Part shown: positions 22,597-34,129 of the stretch, in pieces
Position numbering within the stretch: position 1 is the stretch's first letter
Layout of the letters: every line of letters begins with the position of its first letter
Assembly: GCA_949152475.1 (NCBI GenBank)
Contig: OX424561.1
Coordinates: 30,002,481 to 30,066,480, forward strand
Source: Terebella lapidaria
Lineage: Eukaryota > Annelida > Polychaeta > Terebellida > Terebellidae
DNA length: 64,000 nt
Direction of reading: 5' to 3'
Translations under genes and position numbers: made by a program
Notes under the pieces: generated by a model
Database searches by the model: none
Seen by the model: the letters and a program-made list of their open reading frames with translations, nothing else
What the model was told of the DNA's origin: nothing

Positions 22597-23269
22597 GTGG
22601 CACAGGCGACACAAATATTATCATCTAAAAACAGACATGAATATCTTCTCTATGTCTATGATCTAACGTTGGGGAACACTCCTCCTCTACGACATCCTCT
22701 GTCATCCAGTCCGCCAGGCTTTCCTCTCCTCTTTATTGACATTATCGGGAGGAATCTCTTCTACACGCTGAATCTTCACCTGTGTCTTCTGAATTTATGT
22801 TGTCTATTCATTTGGAGTCTTGTAATATATAGACTAATCACATCCAGGAGATCCCAGACATCGACTTCAGCGATGCGTGTCCAAAAATTTCTTTTGTTTT
22901 TGATCCTCCAATCCGAGCTCTTTTGGAATGCCTCGTTCGCTCCACACTCATCTGGTCTTCATTGATGATGATCTTCTTGGCGTGTAGAGCATACTGTGAG
23001 AGATGTTCGAGGACATAGATCCCACCAGCTGTGATCGCAGTGCGCTGTTCTCTGGGACCTTCCTTGGTAGAAAACAAAGGACATACAAAAGACTGCTGAA
23101 CTTCACGCAGTGCAGGTTGATGGTGACCCAAAACTCCAAAAGAGAGGCACGTCAGGAGGAACTGGTTCCCTTTTTCTTGTGATAGATGTTTCCTCTTTTT
23201 CTGGTGTATATGGCTTCATCGATTCCTGGTGTGAATTATGGTTAGGCAATATCATAAAAAGGTTACAAA
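22597..23269. other. Unassigned segment with overlapping short frames
   Basis: Minus frames over 22838-23139 are open for up to 97 codons in two registers, with no motif I can place. They may be the residue of a transposon gene. No splice pair or promoter supports a host gene. Confidence 0.3.
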
Positions 23270-24310
23270 AATTAAAGGGCTATATAGTTTCAAGTTTCAT
23301 TGCATTTTTCATTATTATTATGGCACCACCTTCGCGCACATGTCTGAGTGTAAGCGGTAGCGGTATGACCAAAAGTTCTGGTTATCGCCCAAGGTCGAAA
23401 ATGCAAAGGTCATCAGGTGAAATCATCCATTTGCGATATTTCAAGTAGTTGTAATTCCAAAACTACTAGAGATATACAAACGAATTTTTAACACATCGTA
23501 TGAAGCATACTCTTGGGAAAGCTTGTTAAGTTTGGGAGGACAGCGTCATGGTCTTAGGTCATAAGACCAGGTCGAGAAAAAGGTCAAAATCGAAATAACT
23601 CTAATTTTATTCTCAGGAAATTTTGCCATTGAAAATGTTATTGGACTTGGAAATGTTCATCCACTTTTTTTCTTCATAATGGGAGCTATACCGTGTAAGC
23701 TCTTATACAATTTTCAAGATAGAGCTTGATTGTTGGCACATTGAATGGGAAATCATATATGGCTGTTTCAGTGGTGACCTTGAATTTGACCTTCATGACC
23801 TTGAAAGACCGGAACAGCCATTTCTGTTAAAAAAATTGCTGGAGTTTTTGGTGGCCCATTCTCGATGTTTTTTCAGTACCTTTTTTACTCACCGAAGGTG
23901 AGTATATGGGATCGACCGTGTGTATGTTTGGATGTATGTATGTCACAAACGTGGCACGTTTTGTTGTATGGGGACGGATTTTTTCCATTTGGGGCACGTT
24001 CTGGCCCTATCTGCTCCCTCTATCGATATGCCAACTTTGGAATTTCTCCGTGCATCCATGTTGACGTAGTTGCAAATTTAATTGTCGAGTCGGACAATTT
24101 CCGCACGCAACGCCAGTCGCCAACATGTATCTAAGATCGGAGGGAGGGAGATATGATAGACGTGACAGCCGTGTGTTATGGGTTCTGAGATGGGCGAACG
24201 CAGGGCTCCACACTAAGGACCTCCCGACCTCCCGGGGCAAGTAATAATTGGGTGAGGGCAAGTGAGCAAATACGAGCAGTCGCCCGACGGGCAACAACAA
24301 ATTTGCGGCC
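23270..24310 (+). repeat. Dispersed repeat cluster with terminal hairpin
   Basis: 23270-23880 carries repeated TTTGACCTTGAA-type lines and the TTCATAATGGGAGCT block of the GGCGGCCATTTT-type family. A new unit starts at 23880 with the hairpin TTTTACTCACCGAAGGTGAGT and runs to about 24310. The 25180-25215 stretch (CATCTTCGGTGAGTACGG) matches the same hairpin. Confidence 0.5.
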
Positions 24311-24418
24311 AAATCATAGACATATTATTCAAATAAATGTGTTCGTTTTTGTCTCACAACCTGTCAAGATTGATTCACCACCGTATTGATTTACCGAGTG
24401 CTGGATGACACATCAATA

Positions 24419-24550
24419 CTTTGTATGTACATAAATTATGCAAATTACGCAGTTAGCCAATAGCATTTGCGGGTTTACCATGACACAGCAGAACTTTGTA
24501 TGTACATAAATTATGCAAATTACAAGTCAGCCAATAGCATGCGCGGGTTT
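24419..24550 (+). repeat. Direct duplication of a ~60-bp unit
   Basis: CTTTGTATGTACATAAATTA with the following TGCAAATTAC and AGCCAATAGCAT occurs at about 24419-24472 and 24494-24542. A TGCAAAT octamer-like core and a CCAAT box are in each unit, but no transcript can be assigned to them. Confidence 0.6.
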
Positions 24551-25114
24551 CTCAGATCGCGTGCATGTTTACGATGTTGCATAGCAACGCATCCGCCGAA
24601 CGAACATGTTCCAAGTATTTGAAGCGTGCCGAATAAGTAGGCGAGATACGGTGGGTGCTGTTTTCCAGTTACAAAGCGATACTGTACTATGTTACTGTTA
24701 ATATCAGAATATAATATAATTTGATATTTGAAAGGAAGAAATTTGGATCTAGAGTACAATAACAAGTTATTAACAACACCATGCATTTCATTGACTGAAA
24801 TATTGTGTATTCTGGCACTCCGAATGCATTGCCCCATGAGAACAGTGCCAGGAAAAACCCATCTGGCACTCTCTGTGGTTGTCAAGCAAAACGTCATGAA
24901 AAAGACAGAAAACGTTATCATTGCAAAAGCTACGTAGACACTGGCAAAATGGACAGTGTTTTGGTTTGAAACTCGTTGATTTCGTGGATATTTCTGTTGT
25001 TTTGGACAAAAGGCTCGGCCTAGATCACAGAGACTTGTGCCAAGATAAACCCATCTGGCAGTCGAAACAATGACATATGCATATAGGTAACTTGTCAGTC
25101 ACGCGTGCATGTTC

Positions 25115-25180
25115 ACGATGGGTACATTATGATGGGTATATTAATACAAGCCCGTCATAATGTACCCATATGTACCCATC
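25115..25180. repeat. Hairpin of ATGGGTACATTATGA units
   Basis: GATGGGTACATTATGATGGG on the left pairs with CCCGTCATAATGTACCCAT on the right, followed by another GTACCCATC. It is a short palindromic repeat at the edge of the dispersed repeat cluster. Confidence 0.55.
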
Positions 25181-25279
25181 TTCGGTGAGTACGGCGCCCC
25201 ATGGGCCCTTGTTTCTTGATTCATGCACAAGATTTTGCATCCTTTGTGAGGTGTATAAGTTTTATTGCCTTTGAATTTC

Positions 25280-26340
25280 CGGTCTGGAACAATCGGTGAT
25301 ATTTTAGGTTCCCAAACCTATGGTCCAATAAAGTATTGTCATGGAGTTGTGTCCATCGTCCGTCCACATTTTTATCTTTGAAGTTTATGGTCAAATCTTT
25401 CTGAAGTTTTGCCGAAGAAGATACCAAAAGAAATGTTCTTCCACAAAAAACAGGAGTTTGGTGGCCATTTTCTCAAAAACTGTCCGATCAATATTTAAAT
25501 TTTCATTTCGAAACAATAACCTCATCTACCTTCATGATGTGTATAAATATTGTTGCCCTTGAATAACCAGTCTGCATGTGGCGGCCCTTCTTATATGTTG
25601 TCGGGCCGGTAATTTTTTTTTGTCCCAAATCGCATCACTAACCATTTTGGGCCATTTTAGGCAAATGAAAATATCACCCTCTGAAAAAAAATGTCGGATA
25701 TTTCTTCATACTGGGAGCTGCCACAGCTGTACGCATAGAAACTTGAACATAGGGCTTAGATATTGACACTTTCAAATGAAAAGTCACACATGGCGAGTTG
25801 TGTAGTGACCTTGAATTTGACCTTCAATGAGCTTGAAAGCTGAAAACTTGAAAAAAAAGCTTGAAAGCCATTTTCCATGTCAAAATTGCCAAAATTGCAC
25901 ATTGTTTTGTCTAAAAAAAATATTTGATCAGTTTTTAGAGTTTTATTTCAGAACGTGCCTATTGGAATACTTGATTTTATATTAATTGAATGATGGAGTG
26001 CCTTGAAAATGGCACGGTATGCACAAATGCCTCTGGAGCAAACACTTGTACATAGACCTCCAGTTTGTAATATAATCATATAGGACGTCACATATTGGGC
26101 ATCATTTGGAGACCTTGAACTTGACCTAAGATGACCCTAAAAAGCAACTGTCGATGTTACAATTGAAGTAACCAGACTGAATGCTTCTAGATGAAGCTTG
26201 GGTTTTATGAGCATATAGGAAGTCATATTAGGTAGTTCTTTTATTGACCTCAAATTGGACCTCCAGTGAATTTTATATGTCAGACCAGGAATTCTGATGG
26301 AAAAGGTTTATGTCTAACACTGTACATTACTCTGGTAACC
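25280..26340 (+). repeat. Dispersed GGCGGCCATTTT-type repeat, long copy
   Basis: It begins with the GGTTCCCAAACCTATGGTCC hairpin region and CGTCCGTCCACATTTTTATC, continues with TTTGAAGTTTATGGTCAAAT, GTGGCGGCCCTTC and several GACCTTGAATTTGACC lines. No protein-coding frame is supported. Confidence 0.55.
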
Positions 26341-27931
26341 TCTCTCTGACCTTGGGCTAATGTTTTTAGATATTCATATTAATACACCAAACTCCTCGAG
26401 ATATTAAGGAAACTCTAAAGGGAATTGATAGGATTTCTATGACAATTGGTTTGTTTGCACGAAATATATAATCTGATAAATGGGCTGTGATTGGATGGAA
26501 TATAATTGCATTTGGATCAACTGAAATTCCTTTCGGTTGAAATATATACATCCTTCCCACCAAAGAAGATTATTTCACAATAAATAGATTTTCTTGTATT
26601 ACTTGCCAATAATTCTAACATTAAGCTTTATTGTATAATTCTGTGCTTGTGTTCAGTACTGCCAATGCACATTGTATGATGTTAATTTGACATATTCACG
26701 CTCACAAATATATTTTATATATTTGTGATTTTGGGGTAATGACTCTAAACTATAATCTTCGCCTGCATTTTATAAACAACAAATTAAAAGGGTTCACTTC
26801 TTGAAAACTATAATCACTGCTATACTCTCGATATAATTCGAGTGAACTTGCCTCGAAATGTCAGGAAATAACATCATAACGTTCAAAATTGAATATCTCA
26901 AGAAAGCTCCCATCAAGGCCTTTCATATGACATACTACCGATATTTTGCCAGAACAATACAATATCGACCAATAAGATATCTAAATCTTAACCTTAGTGC
27001 AAAGCATGCAATCATGAATGTTCTATCTCATGTAAATGGCTTTTGACCAGGACAACTTAGTCTCGTCCTGTGAAGTTTGGACTCTCAGAATAAAAAAGAG
27101 TTAGACCAAGAAATTTTTTTTTTTTTTTTTTGTAATGACAGTCATGATCTTAGTCTTTAACTTTGACCTACATTTAATACTAATAAAAAGTGGTTCACCT
27201 GTAACATAGGATACTATCGTACTATTCGAAGATTTGTCCTCTTTGGAAAGACACATCTTTCATAAGAGTTTTGCAAACTTTAGCCCGAGTGTTAATATAA
27301 TTCGAGCTGTGGCATATCGAATGATAAAACAGGCCCCCCAAAAATACGTTTCACATAAATATTTCATCAATAGACGTCATGACATCAAAATTTTGATTTT
27401 TTCGGGGAGCAAATTTCAAGACCTTTAGTATACTACTCGATGTCCTGAGTCAAATTTTGGAGTCGACCTGAAAATAGGTAAATATCGATCTAGATTGCGC
27501 ACCGTGGGGTACAGGTTGATCGGTAATGGGATCTAACAGCTTATTTGCTGTGCGTACCACAGTCATCTTGCGAAGGCTGGAGGCGAAAAGATAAAAGCTA
27601 CGATCAGGGAAGTTTGTTCTTGTGGTTGTCATTCTTTCAGTGAATTTCACCTGACCTTCTTCAAAGTTTGATGCAAATCAGTATACTATCCTACAGTTTA
27701 CGTATGTGGAGATTGAAAAAATCTAAACTTCTAGGTGACGGAAGGTAAAGACTCTCTTCAGGTCAAATGCACAAATTTTGGTAATAAATAACGGTAAACA
27801 TTAAAGCAGTTTAAACTTTATTTCGTAAAGGTATATGTAAATTGTGGTGTAATGTAAGATTTCGTTTTAGTCATATATATAACGTGCTCTGGTAGAATAC
27901 ATGGACAGAAAACACAAAGTGATTACATTCG
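26341..27931. other. AT-rich spacer without a supported gene
   Basis: No exon, element end or domain pattern was recognised in about 1.6 kb. It includes a T run at 27114-27131. The right end approaches the predicted 3' end of Ly6-type gene 3. Confidence 0.4.
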
Positions 27932-27937
27932 TTTATT
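27932..27937 (-). terminator. Candidate polyadenylation signal of Ly6-type gene 3
   Basis: AATAAA on the minus strand about 410 bases after the stop codon of gene 3, the nearest canonical signal that I found. Confidence 0.4.
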
Positions 27938-28348
27938 GTATAAAGAAGATTATCACAACAGAGAAGTACCAGCATTCTTGAATATAGCTTGTGTATAATA
28001 CATCACCGGGTCTTGCAAGATATACAGATCGGTCCGGGTTTGGTGATTTTACATTTCTGGTTTGAACATTTTCATACTTGACTGAAATTATTTCGACTTG
28101 TTTACTCGAAAAAAATTCTTATTGACAACCAATTGTGTGTATTTTGCATGGTCGTTTGTACGTTACCATACTGCGGTATATGCACACAATAACATATATT
28201 TGAATATATGTGTCGTATTGCAAAAAAAATTAGTAGTTGTGCGATTGTCCATGTTCATCCTCATGTTCTTCAATTTTCATCACTTCTAAATGAATATCGC
28301 TATGAAGCTACCAACGTCAATTAGGTGGTGTTGTTGGATGAACAGATG

Positions 28349-28850
28349 TTAAATCAGTAGTCGTGCCAGATACACGACCACGCTGACAACGACCACCTCT
28401 CGTCCGGCGTGTAAGGTGATGCCGGAATTGCAGAGGTCAGTGCTACAGTAGCACTCGTGCGTGTCAACGCCGCCGTAGTTTGCTGAGGTACACCCAGAGG
28501 ACGGCGGGGTACCAGTCTCTGCACTTCTAATGACTGACGATACACCTGCGACGTCATCCAAACCGGCATTATTGATGTACTGAATATATACGAACATAAG
28601 CATACATCGCGGAATCATGTTAGACATTCCAGTTAGGCATGAGACAAAACTTACCAGCAGCGCTTGCTTTGATCTTGCTACAATAGTCTCCTTCATATGT
28701 GCTAACCCCAGCACTATCGAAGGGATCATTACAATGACCGTCGAGTCCTGATGAGCAGTCATAACATTTTACTGCCTGGGTGCTGGGCATGGAGAGGAGA
28801 CCCAGAAAGAGCAGGAGACACACAGCATTCCTCAAAGCGATCATCTTCAT
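28349..28850 (-). CDS. Ly6/uPAR-type three-finger protein, GPI-anchored (gene 3)
   Basis: Coding exons 28850-28655 and 28545-28349, with donor GTAAGT and acceptor GTCGCAG, phase 1, the same position in the domain as genes 1 and 2. The predicted product is 130 aa. The signal peptide has LLLFLGLLSMPSTQA; the mature part begins VKCYDC and has eight cysteines, ending ECYCSTDLCN. It then has a short TLHAG linker (shared with gene 1) and a hydrophobic tail with VVVVSVVVYL. It lacks the GDDGRD stalk. The upstream frame stays open past the ATG, but an acceptor (TTTTCTTTGTCTCAG, exon start 28874) marks it as leader, and the signal peptide fixes the ATG; a second ATG two codons later aligns with gene 2. 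It is more diverged from 1 and 2 than they are from each other, and no copy of their promoter was found upstream. The intron acceptor has a weak pyrimidine tract, so that junction is the least certain. Confidence 0.83.
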
Positions 28851-29126
28851 TGATTTGCTGGACGTTATGGTGACCTGAGACAAAGAAAATTGCTGGCTTA
28901 CCGATGGACAAAAGTGCAAGGCTTTGATTGTGTGATAGCGGAAATTATCCAGGGCTTGGTGTGTCGACAACACCAGACGACCAGCACACATGGATGAAGA
29001 TACCATCAAGACCACTGTAACTCATCTGTAATTTGTTGTCGGTACTTCAGAATATTAATTGTCAAAGTTCGATTTATCGAAATTAACATAAAAAACTGGA
29101 GAATACCAGCCAATGACTTTCAATGA

Positions 29127-29128
<2 letters not shown>

Positions 29129-29202
<74 letters not shown>
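29129..29202. repeat. (TA)n microsatellite
   Basis: About 37 uninterrupted TA units upstream of Ly6-type gene 3. A long minus-strand frame across it only encodes alternating Ile-Tyr and is not a gene. Confidence 0.95.
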
Positions 29203-29206
<4 letters not shown>

Positions 29207-29816
29207 TGTTTTTATATGAAAGGTAGCTTCTTATTTTCTGCTGTTTTAAACAGTAGATATCTCTAGCATGATCCAGACAAATAAACACTGGGAATGCTGA
29301 CAAATGAACAACACACAAAGTGATTCAAACACCCCTTGTTGGCCAGAGGGTAGGCATGGGCGGCCCCGGTCCTGTTATCATTTTTTAAAAATAAAGTAAT
29401 CTCAATAAAAGGATCACAGCACTTTCAAAACTAATATTTATGATTGTTTCAATGAGGTATCACATTTTAATCTTGTGACTAAACGCAAATACTGTGAGAG
29501 CTTTGCGATATTTGTTGATTTACCGTAATACAGACGCATACAGTAGCGCAACATAAATATTAAGCTAAATCTCTCATGTTGGCAGAACAATTACGAAAGA
29601 TTGCCAACTTTTATAGTTTCTGACATAAAAGTGATAAAATGTGATGAAAAATATGATTTTTACACCAAAATAGACGCATAAACTATCAATTTGATCCAAA
29701 ACATTGGGCAACATTAAAACCATTGAATGTCTGAACTCGGATATACATCTATAGATATGTTCTTATTTGTTTATTATATGGAGAGTAATGAACAATTTAT
29801 TCCATTAAATTAGGGT

Positions 29817-30480
29817 TATTAATCACACAAACTTTCCCATCCTAACATATTCCCGCTGGCCACAAATATAATTCTCTCCACTTTAGGTTACTTCTTTCTC
29901 CTAATAAAACCGGGCCCAAGTATCATACGCTGCGCCTAACTACTCGGCCAGTAAATGAACACTATTTAATCCGTCTGTGAAATCCATTTAATCCTCATTG
30001 AAAATAGAGGAAGGCGCAAGTTATGATACTTGGGTACGAAACCGTTTAATTATTCGACCCCAAGAGACATAATTTGAATCAAGGTCTGTCTCTTTGTTGA
30101 AATCGTTCCTTAAACAAACAGAATTCACACAACATTAACAACACAAGCTTTCCCATCTTTTTGGTTTTTAATCACACATACTTTCTCATCCCAACATATT
30201 CCCGCTGGCCACGAGAATAATTCTCTCCTCTGTAGGTTACTTGTTTCTCCTAATAAAACCGGACGCAAGTATTATACGCAGCGCCTAACTACTCGGCCAG
30301 TAAATGAACACTATTTAATCCGTCTGTGAAATCCATTTAATCCTCATTGAAAATAAAGGAAGGCGCAAGTTATGATACTTAGGTTCGAAACCATTTATTT
30401 ATTCGACCCCAAAATTGACAAAATTTGAATCAAGGTCTGTCTCTTTGTTGAAATCGTTTCTCAAACAAACAGAATTCAAC
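29817..30480 (+). repeat. Tandem direct duplication carrying two MITE copies
   Basis: A unit of about 350 bp (TTAATCACACAAACTTTCCC... ) at 29817-30165 recurs at 30166-30480. Each copy contains one ~122-bp MITE (29913-30034 and about 30261-30384) with ends GGCCCAAGTATCATACGC and GATACTTGGGT. The MITE was inserted before the duplication, because both copies have it at the same place. Confidence 0.75.
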
Positions 30481-30539
30481 ATGAAATACATAACACGACC
30501 AATTCTCCACATGAACTGCGAAAATAATGACAATTTTTA

Positions 30540-31140
30540 AAATTAGCCCAAGGGCTAAGAAAGGTTACTGGACAGTATATATTTTAGAAAATAGACTTTT
30601 GTCCCGAGACCTTGAAAATAAGGACATTGGTCAATTCAAGGTCACAAGAATATTCAACATATATCATTTCTGGTATATGCACAACTGATTCCTAAGCTGT
30701 AAAGTCGATAAGACGCGAAATATTAACCAGTTTATGCTCTGACCTTGGAAATGAGGTCAAAGGTCAAGTTCAATGTCATGACAATATTCAGCATATATCG
30801 TTCGCTATATATTCACAATTGATTCCTGAGCTGTGAAGTTGATAAGAAGTAAGATATTAGCCATTTCATGCTCTGACCTTTAAAATGAGGTCAAAGGTCA
30901 AATTCTAGGTCATGACAAGATCCAGTATATATCATTTCCTATATGTGCACAATTGATTCCTAAGCTGTAAAGTCGATAATACGCGAGATATTAGCCAGTT
31001 TATGCTCTGACCTCGAAAATGAGATCAAAGGTCAAGTTCAACGTCATGACAATATTCAGCATATATCACTTCGTATATGTCCCCAATTGATTCCTAGTCT
31101 CTAATGGCAATATTAAGTGAGATATTAGCAATAATGTGTC
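30540..31140 (+). repeat. 134-bp tandem repeat array
   Basis: About four units spaced 134 bp, marked by ATGCTCTGACC at 30734, 30868 and 31002, each followed by GAGGTCAAAGGTCAA and a CAGCATATATC stretch. It starts after AATTAGCCCAAGGGCTAAG. An inverted relative with the same flank lies at 43240-43727. Confidence 0.8.
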
Positions 31141-31254
31141 CCATTATAAAGCATAGGAGTATTTAACAGCCAAAATGGCCCACTTCGAGCGATTCAAGTG
31201 CAACGAAGCCTATTCATATCACAGGAGTACATATTAGGAGTGTTATGTATCAAA

Positions 31255-31535
31255 AAGAAAAAAGTAACTTAACAGATTTTGAGGATATGGCCGCCAAAGT
31301 CCAAAATATCAGGCATTTTTCGTCGAAAACGGCCGCCATTTTGAAAAAAAAAGCGAAAAAAAAAAAAAACTGAAAAAAAGTTTCCTGGAAATATTTTCAG
31401 GTATTTTTTTTGCAAAGTTTCAGGAAGATTCGATCGTAAACTTTAAAGATAAAAATGTGAACGGACGACGGATGGATGACGGACGCAACGCCACGGCAAT
31501 AGGTTATCGGACCAAAGGTACGGTAACCTAAAAAT
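31255..31535 (-). repeat. Dispersed GGCGGCCATTTT-type repeat with terminal hairpin
   Basis: A minus-oriented copy ending in the hairpin ATAGGTTATCGGACC with GGTACGGTAACCT at 31498-31531. Next to it are the GGACGACGGATGGATG stretch and AACGGCCGCCATTTTG. Directly outside is AACAAGAGGCCCAGGGGCC, a motif common beside such repeats. Confidence 0.65.
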
Positions 31536-31894
31536 CATAGAAAACAACAAGAGGCCCAGGGGCCCTAGGAACATTATCCTAAAACACGAAAACTGATATG
31601 ATATGGGCATCAGGACCAATGCATTCAATGAAAATTTCATGTAGGCACCCGATATTCACGCCAGGGATGTATGCATATTGAGAAGCACTCAATCAACATG
31701 ATCAACAGCTGGTCAAGTACGATACCGATACTTGGCATATTTTTCAAATCGCCACTGCCTTTATTATCAACAGAAATACATAGAGAGATCAAAGACATGT
31801 TCAAGTTTTTTTAGGACAAGATTATTTTGGTATTGAGGGAGCGGGGTGTCTTCGCTTCAGCATGAAGGCTACGATTTGTTTGAGTAAATTTGGA

Positions 31895-32200
31895 GATGAA
31901 AACTAGCCGATAATTTACCGTGGCGTCGCGTCCGTCATCCGTCGGCGTTGTTCATCTACATGTTTATCTTCAAAGTTTACAGTGGAATCTTCCTGAAATT
32001 TAAGCACGAAAATGCCTAAAAATATTTCAAAAGGAAGGTATTTTTATTTTCGCAATTTTCTCCAAAATGGCAGCCATTTTTGTCAAATACCGGCCGAATT
32101 TGGACCTCGGCAGTCCATTAATTCTCCGTTCATACACAAACCAGTTGGGCATGTTATTTCAGGTGACATCTATATAGTGGAGAATGAATCATTGAAGAAC
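31895..32200 (+). repeat. Dispersed GGCGGCCATTTT-type repeat, fragment
   Basis: It contains GCGTCCGTCATCCGTCGG, then TTCAAAGTTTACAGTGGAAT and AAATGGCAGCCATTTTTG, as in the other copies. Confidence 0.55.
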
Positions 32201-32270
32201 ATTTTGGTCCAAAGGTCCCAAATATAGAGAGCCCACGTCGTTTTCATGGAGATACAATTTTTAGTTAATC

Positions 32271-32570
32271 ATGGATGCAGTTGAGGATCATGCTAGAAAA
32301 TGGACAAAGCTAGAGAAGGCTGAAACTAGTTCTCTGTCAGAATGGGTCGAACAGATTAGGTCATTGGTAAAAAAACGCATTAGTGTTTTGTCAAAGTCAG
32401 CTAGTATTGTAGCTCTGTCTTCAATGATTCCGTGGTTGCTAATCTTTTGTTGAAACTTCAAGAAAGGTTTGTCATTGTCCCTGCTGATAAAGCTTCTAAT
32501 AATGTTGTTTTTGTTTGTGAAGGATGCTATATACAGTGCCTGTTTGACGAACTGGCCGTGCACTCATCAC
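32271..32570 (+). pseudogene. Reverse-transcriptase N-terminal fragment (Penelope-like or related)
   Basis: The first frame reads KWTKLEKAETSSLSEWVEQI and KKRISVLSKSAS; after a frame change it continues VANLLLKLQERFVIVPADK, then ASNNVVFVCEGCYIQCLFDEL. The F-V-IVPADKASNN-VFVC motif (about 32470-32520) is one I associate with the start of the polymerase region in Penelope-like and similar invertebrate retroelements. A frameshift near 32420 and an abrupt end at a tandem-repeat array show that the copy is dead. Palm motifs are missing. Confidence 0.6.
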
Positions 32571-33650
32571 CGAGTGGTTATGATATTTGTTGTGATTCCT
32601 GAAATTGGGTTTTCCAGAAAAAAAATGATGTTTTTTGGCGGCCATCTTGTTTTTTTTTCGATTTGGCTGAAGTTCAATAGCAACCTACGTCAGGGCTCGA
32701 TGTATGTGTACGAAAAGTTTTGTGATGATATCTTGTTGCATTTCTGAATAAAGTGCATGATGTTGTTCCTCGGTTACCTCTTCTTGGTAACTTTCGCGAA
32801 TTCAAAATCATACAAAATCAATATATATCTACACTTCTGAACGTGCACTCATTAATAACGGTAACAGTGACACATGTTGTACATCACCGAGTGGTTATGA
32901 TATTTGTTGCGATTCCTGAACTTGGGTTTACCCGAAAAAAAATGATGTTTTTTGGCGGCCATCTTGTTTTTTTTCGATTTGGCTGAAGTTCAATAGCAAC
33001 CTACGTCAGGGCTCGATGTATGTGTACAAAACGTTTTGTGATGATATCTTGGGTACCTTTCAAAATAAAGCGTATCACGTCATTTTCCAAAAACATTTTT
33101 TTTGTAGCGGCCATCTGGTTTTTCCAATTTGATTGAAATTCATTAGCAACCTACCACAGGGCCTGATGTACGTGTACAGAAAGTTTCGTGATATCTTGAT
33201 AAGTTTCGGAATGAAGTGCGTGACGTCGTTTCCCCGAGAAAAATGATGGTTTTTTGTGACGGCCATCTTGATCTTTTCAATTCGGCTGAAATTCAATAGC
33301 AACCTACCTCTGGGCCCGATGTATGGGTACAAAATGTTTTGTGTCAATATCTTGGCACGTTTCGGAATAAAGTGTGTGCGTCGTTTTCCTGTGAAAAATG
33401 ATGGTTTTTTTTGTGGCGGCCATCTTGTTTTTCCGATTAGGCTGAAATTCGATTGCAACCTACCGCAGGGCCCGATGTATGTACACAAAAAAATTCGTGA
33501 TAGTTTCTTGTCACGTTTCGGAATAAGGTGAGTGACGTTGTTTTCCCGAAAAAAAATGGGTTTTTTTTGGCGGCCATCTTGTTTTTTCCGATTCCGCTGA
33601 AATTCAATAGTAAATTACTATTGTATGTGTAAACTTTTCGTATGTATGTG
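32560..33650 (+). repeat. ~154-bp tandem repeat array
   Basis: Units are marked by CGGCCATCT at about 32641, 32957, 33107, 33262, 33417 and 33571. Each has TTTTTGGCGGCCATCTTG, TGAAATTCAATAGCAACCTA and GGGCCCGATGTATGTGTAC. The first spacing is double, from an internal duplication of CACTCAT...CACCGAGTGGTTATGATAT. A 137-codon minus-strand frame here is produced by the repeat (recurring IGPCGRLLLNF pattern), not by a gene. Confidence 0.85.
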
Positions 33651-33681
33651 TACGAAAAGTTTCATGATCATATCTTGGTAT

Positions 33682-33890
33682 GATTGAACACGTGGCTGGT
33701 GTGGAGGCGATTGAACACGTGGCTGGTGGGAGGCGATTGAACACGTGGCTGGTGTGAAGGCAATTAAACACGTGGCTGGTGTGGAGGCGGTCGAACACGT
33801 GGCTGGTGTGAAGGCAATTGAACACGTGGCTGGTGACCACGTGGCTGATGTGGAGGCGGGTGATCACGAGGCTGGTGTGGAGGCGAGTGA
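33682..33890 (+). repeat. 27-bp minisatellite with seven CACGTG sites
   Basis: Eight units of GAACACGTGGCTGGTGTGGA type sequence, encoding a nonapeptide of IEHVAGVEA type. CACGTG E-boxes lie at 33689, 33716, 33742, 33769, 33796, 33823 and 33838; the eighth site is mutated to CACGAG. The second unit is one base short and breaks the frame. The array reads into the acidic segment ahead of a helix-turn-helix domain. Confidence 0.85.
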
Positions 33891-34129
33891 AGATTCGGCT
33901 GAAGATGGTAAGGAAAACATGGATGCTGATGAAGAGGGAGAACAAATAGGAGGCGAGCAAGGGAGAAACGTTCGGAGAAGGAGCTATTCTGTCCATTTCG
34001 AATTAACTGCTCACCGAGTACTGGCTACAAAATCGAGGTAATATATCTCAAACAGCACGGGAAATGCATCTGACGAGAAAAAAATTGCAACGGTCGAAGA
34101 AGGAGGAACCTGCTCTCCGACGTTTATAA
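33891..34129 (+). pseudogene. pogo-like transposase N-terminal DNA-binding segment
   Basis: After an acidic stretch (SAEDGKENMDADEEGEQ) the frame gives RRRSYSVHFELTAHRVLATK. With a one-base shift it goes on GNISQTAREMHLTRKKLQ and KEEPALRRL before a stop at 34127-34129. The pattern RRxSYxxxFKLxxxxxA, GNxxxTARxxxxxRKxxxxW, LRxL is the CENP-B/pipsqueak helix-turn-helix of pogo/Tigger-type transposases. The matching catalytic exons lie 3.8-8 kb downstream on the same strand (37938-42203), so both may be one old element, though the link is inferred. The frameshift sits near 34038 next to a possible donor GAG/GTAATA. Confidence 0.55.

Noticed and set aside
22838-23131. 97-codon minus-strand frame as a host gene
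   Set aside because: No motif, no promoter or splice pair, and a competing overlapping frame of similar quality.
28620-29015. Long N-terminal extension of Ly6-type gene 3
   Set aside because: The frame is open upstream of 28850, but a good acceptor and the signal peptide place the start at 28850; the upstream residues show no pattern.
29055-29318. Open frame across the (TA)n tract
   Set aside because: It encodes an Ile-Tyr run from the microsatellite and has no other support.
33075-33488. 137-codon minus-strand frame
   Set aside because: The protein repeats with the 154-bp DNA unit, and other units are frameshifted; it is a by-product of the array.
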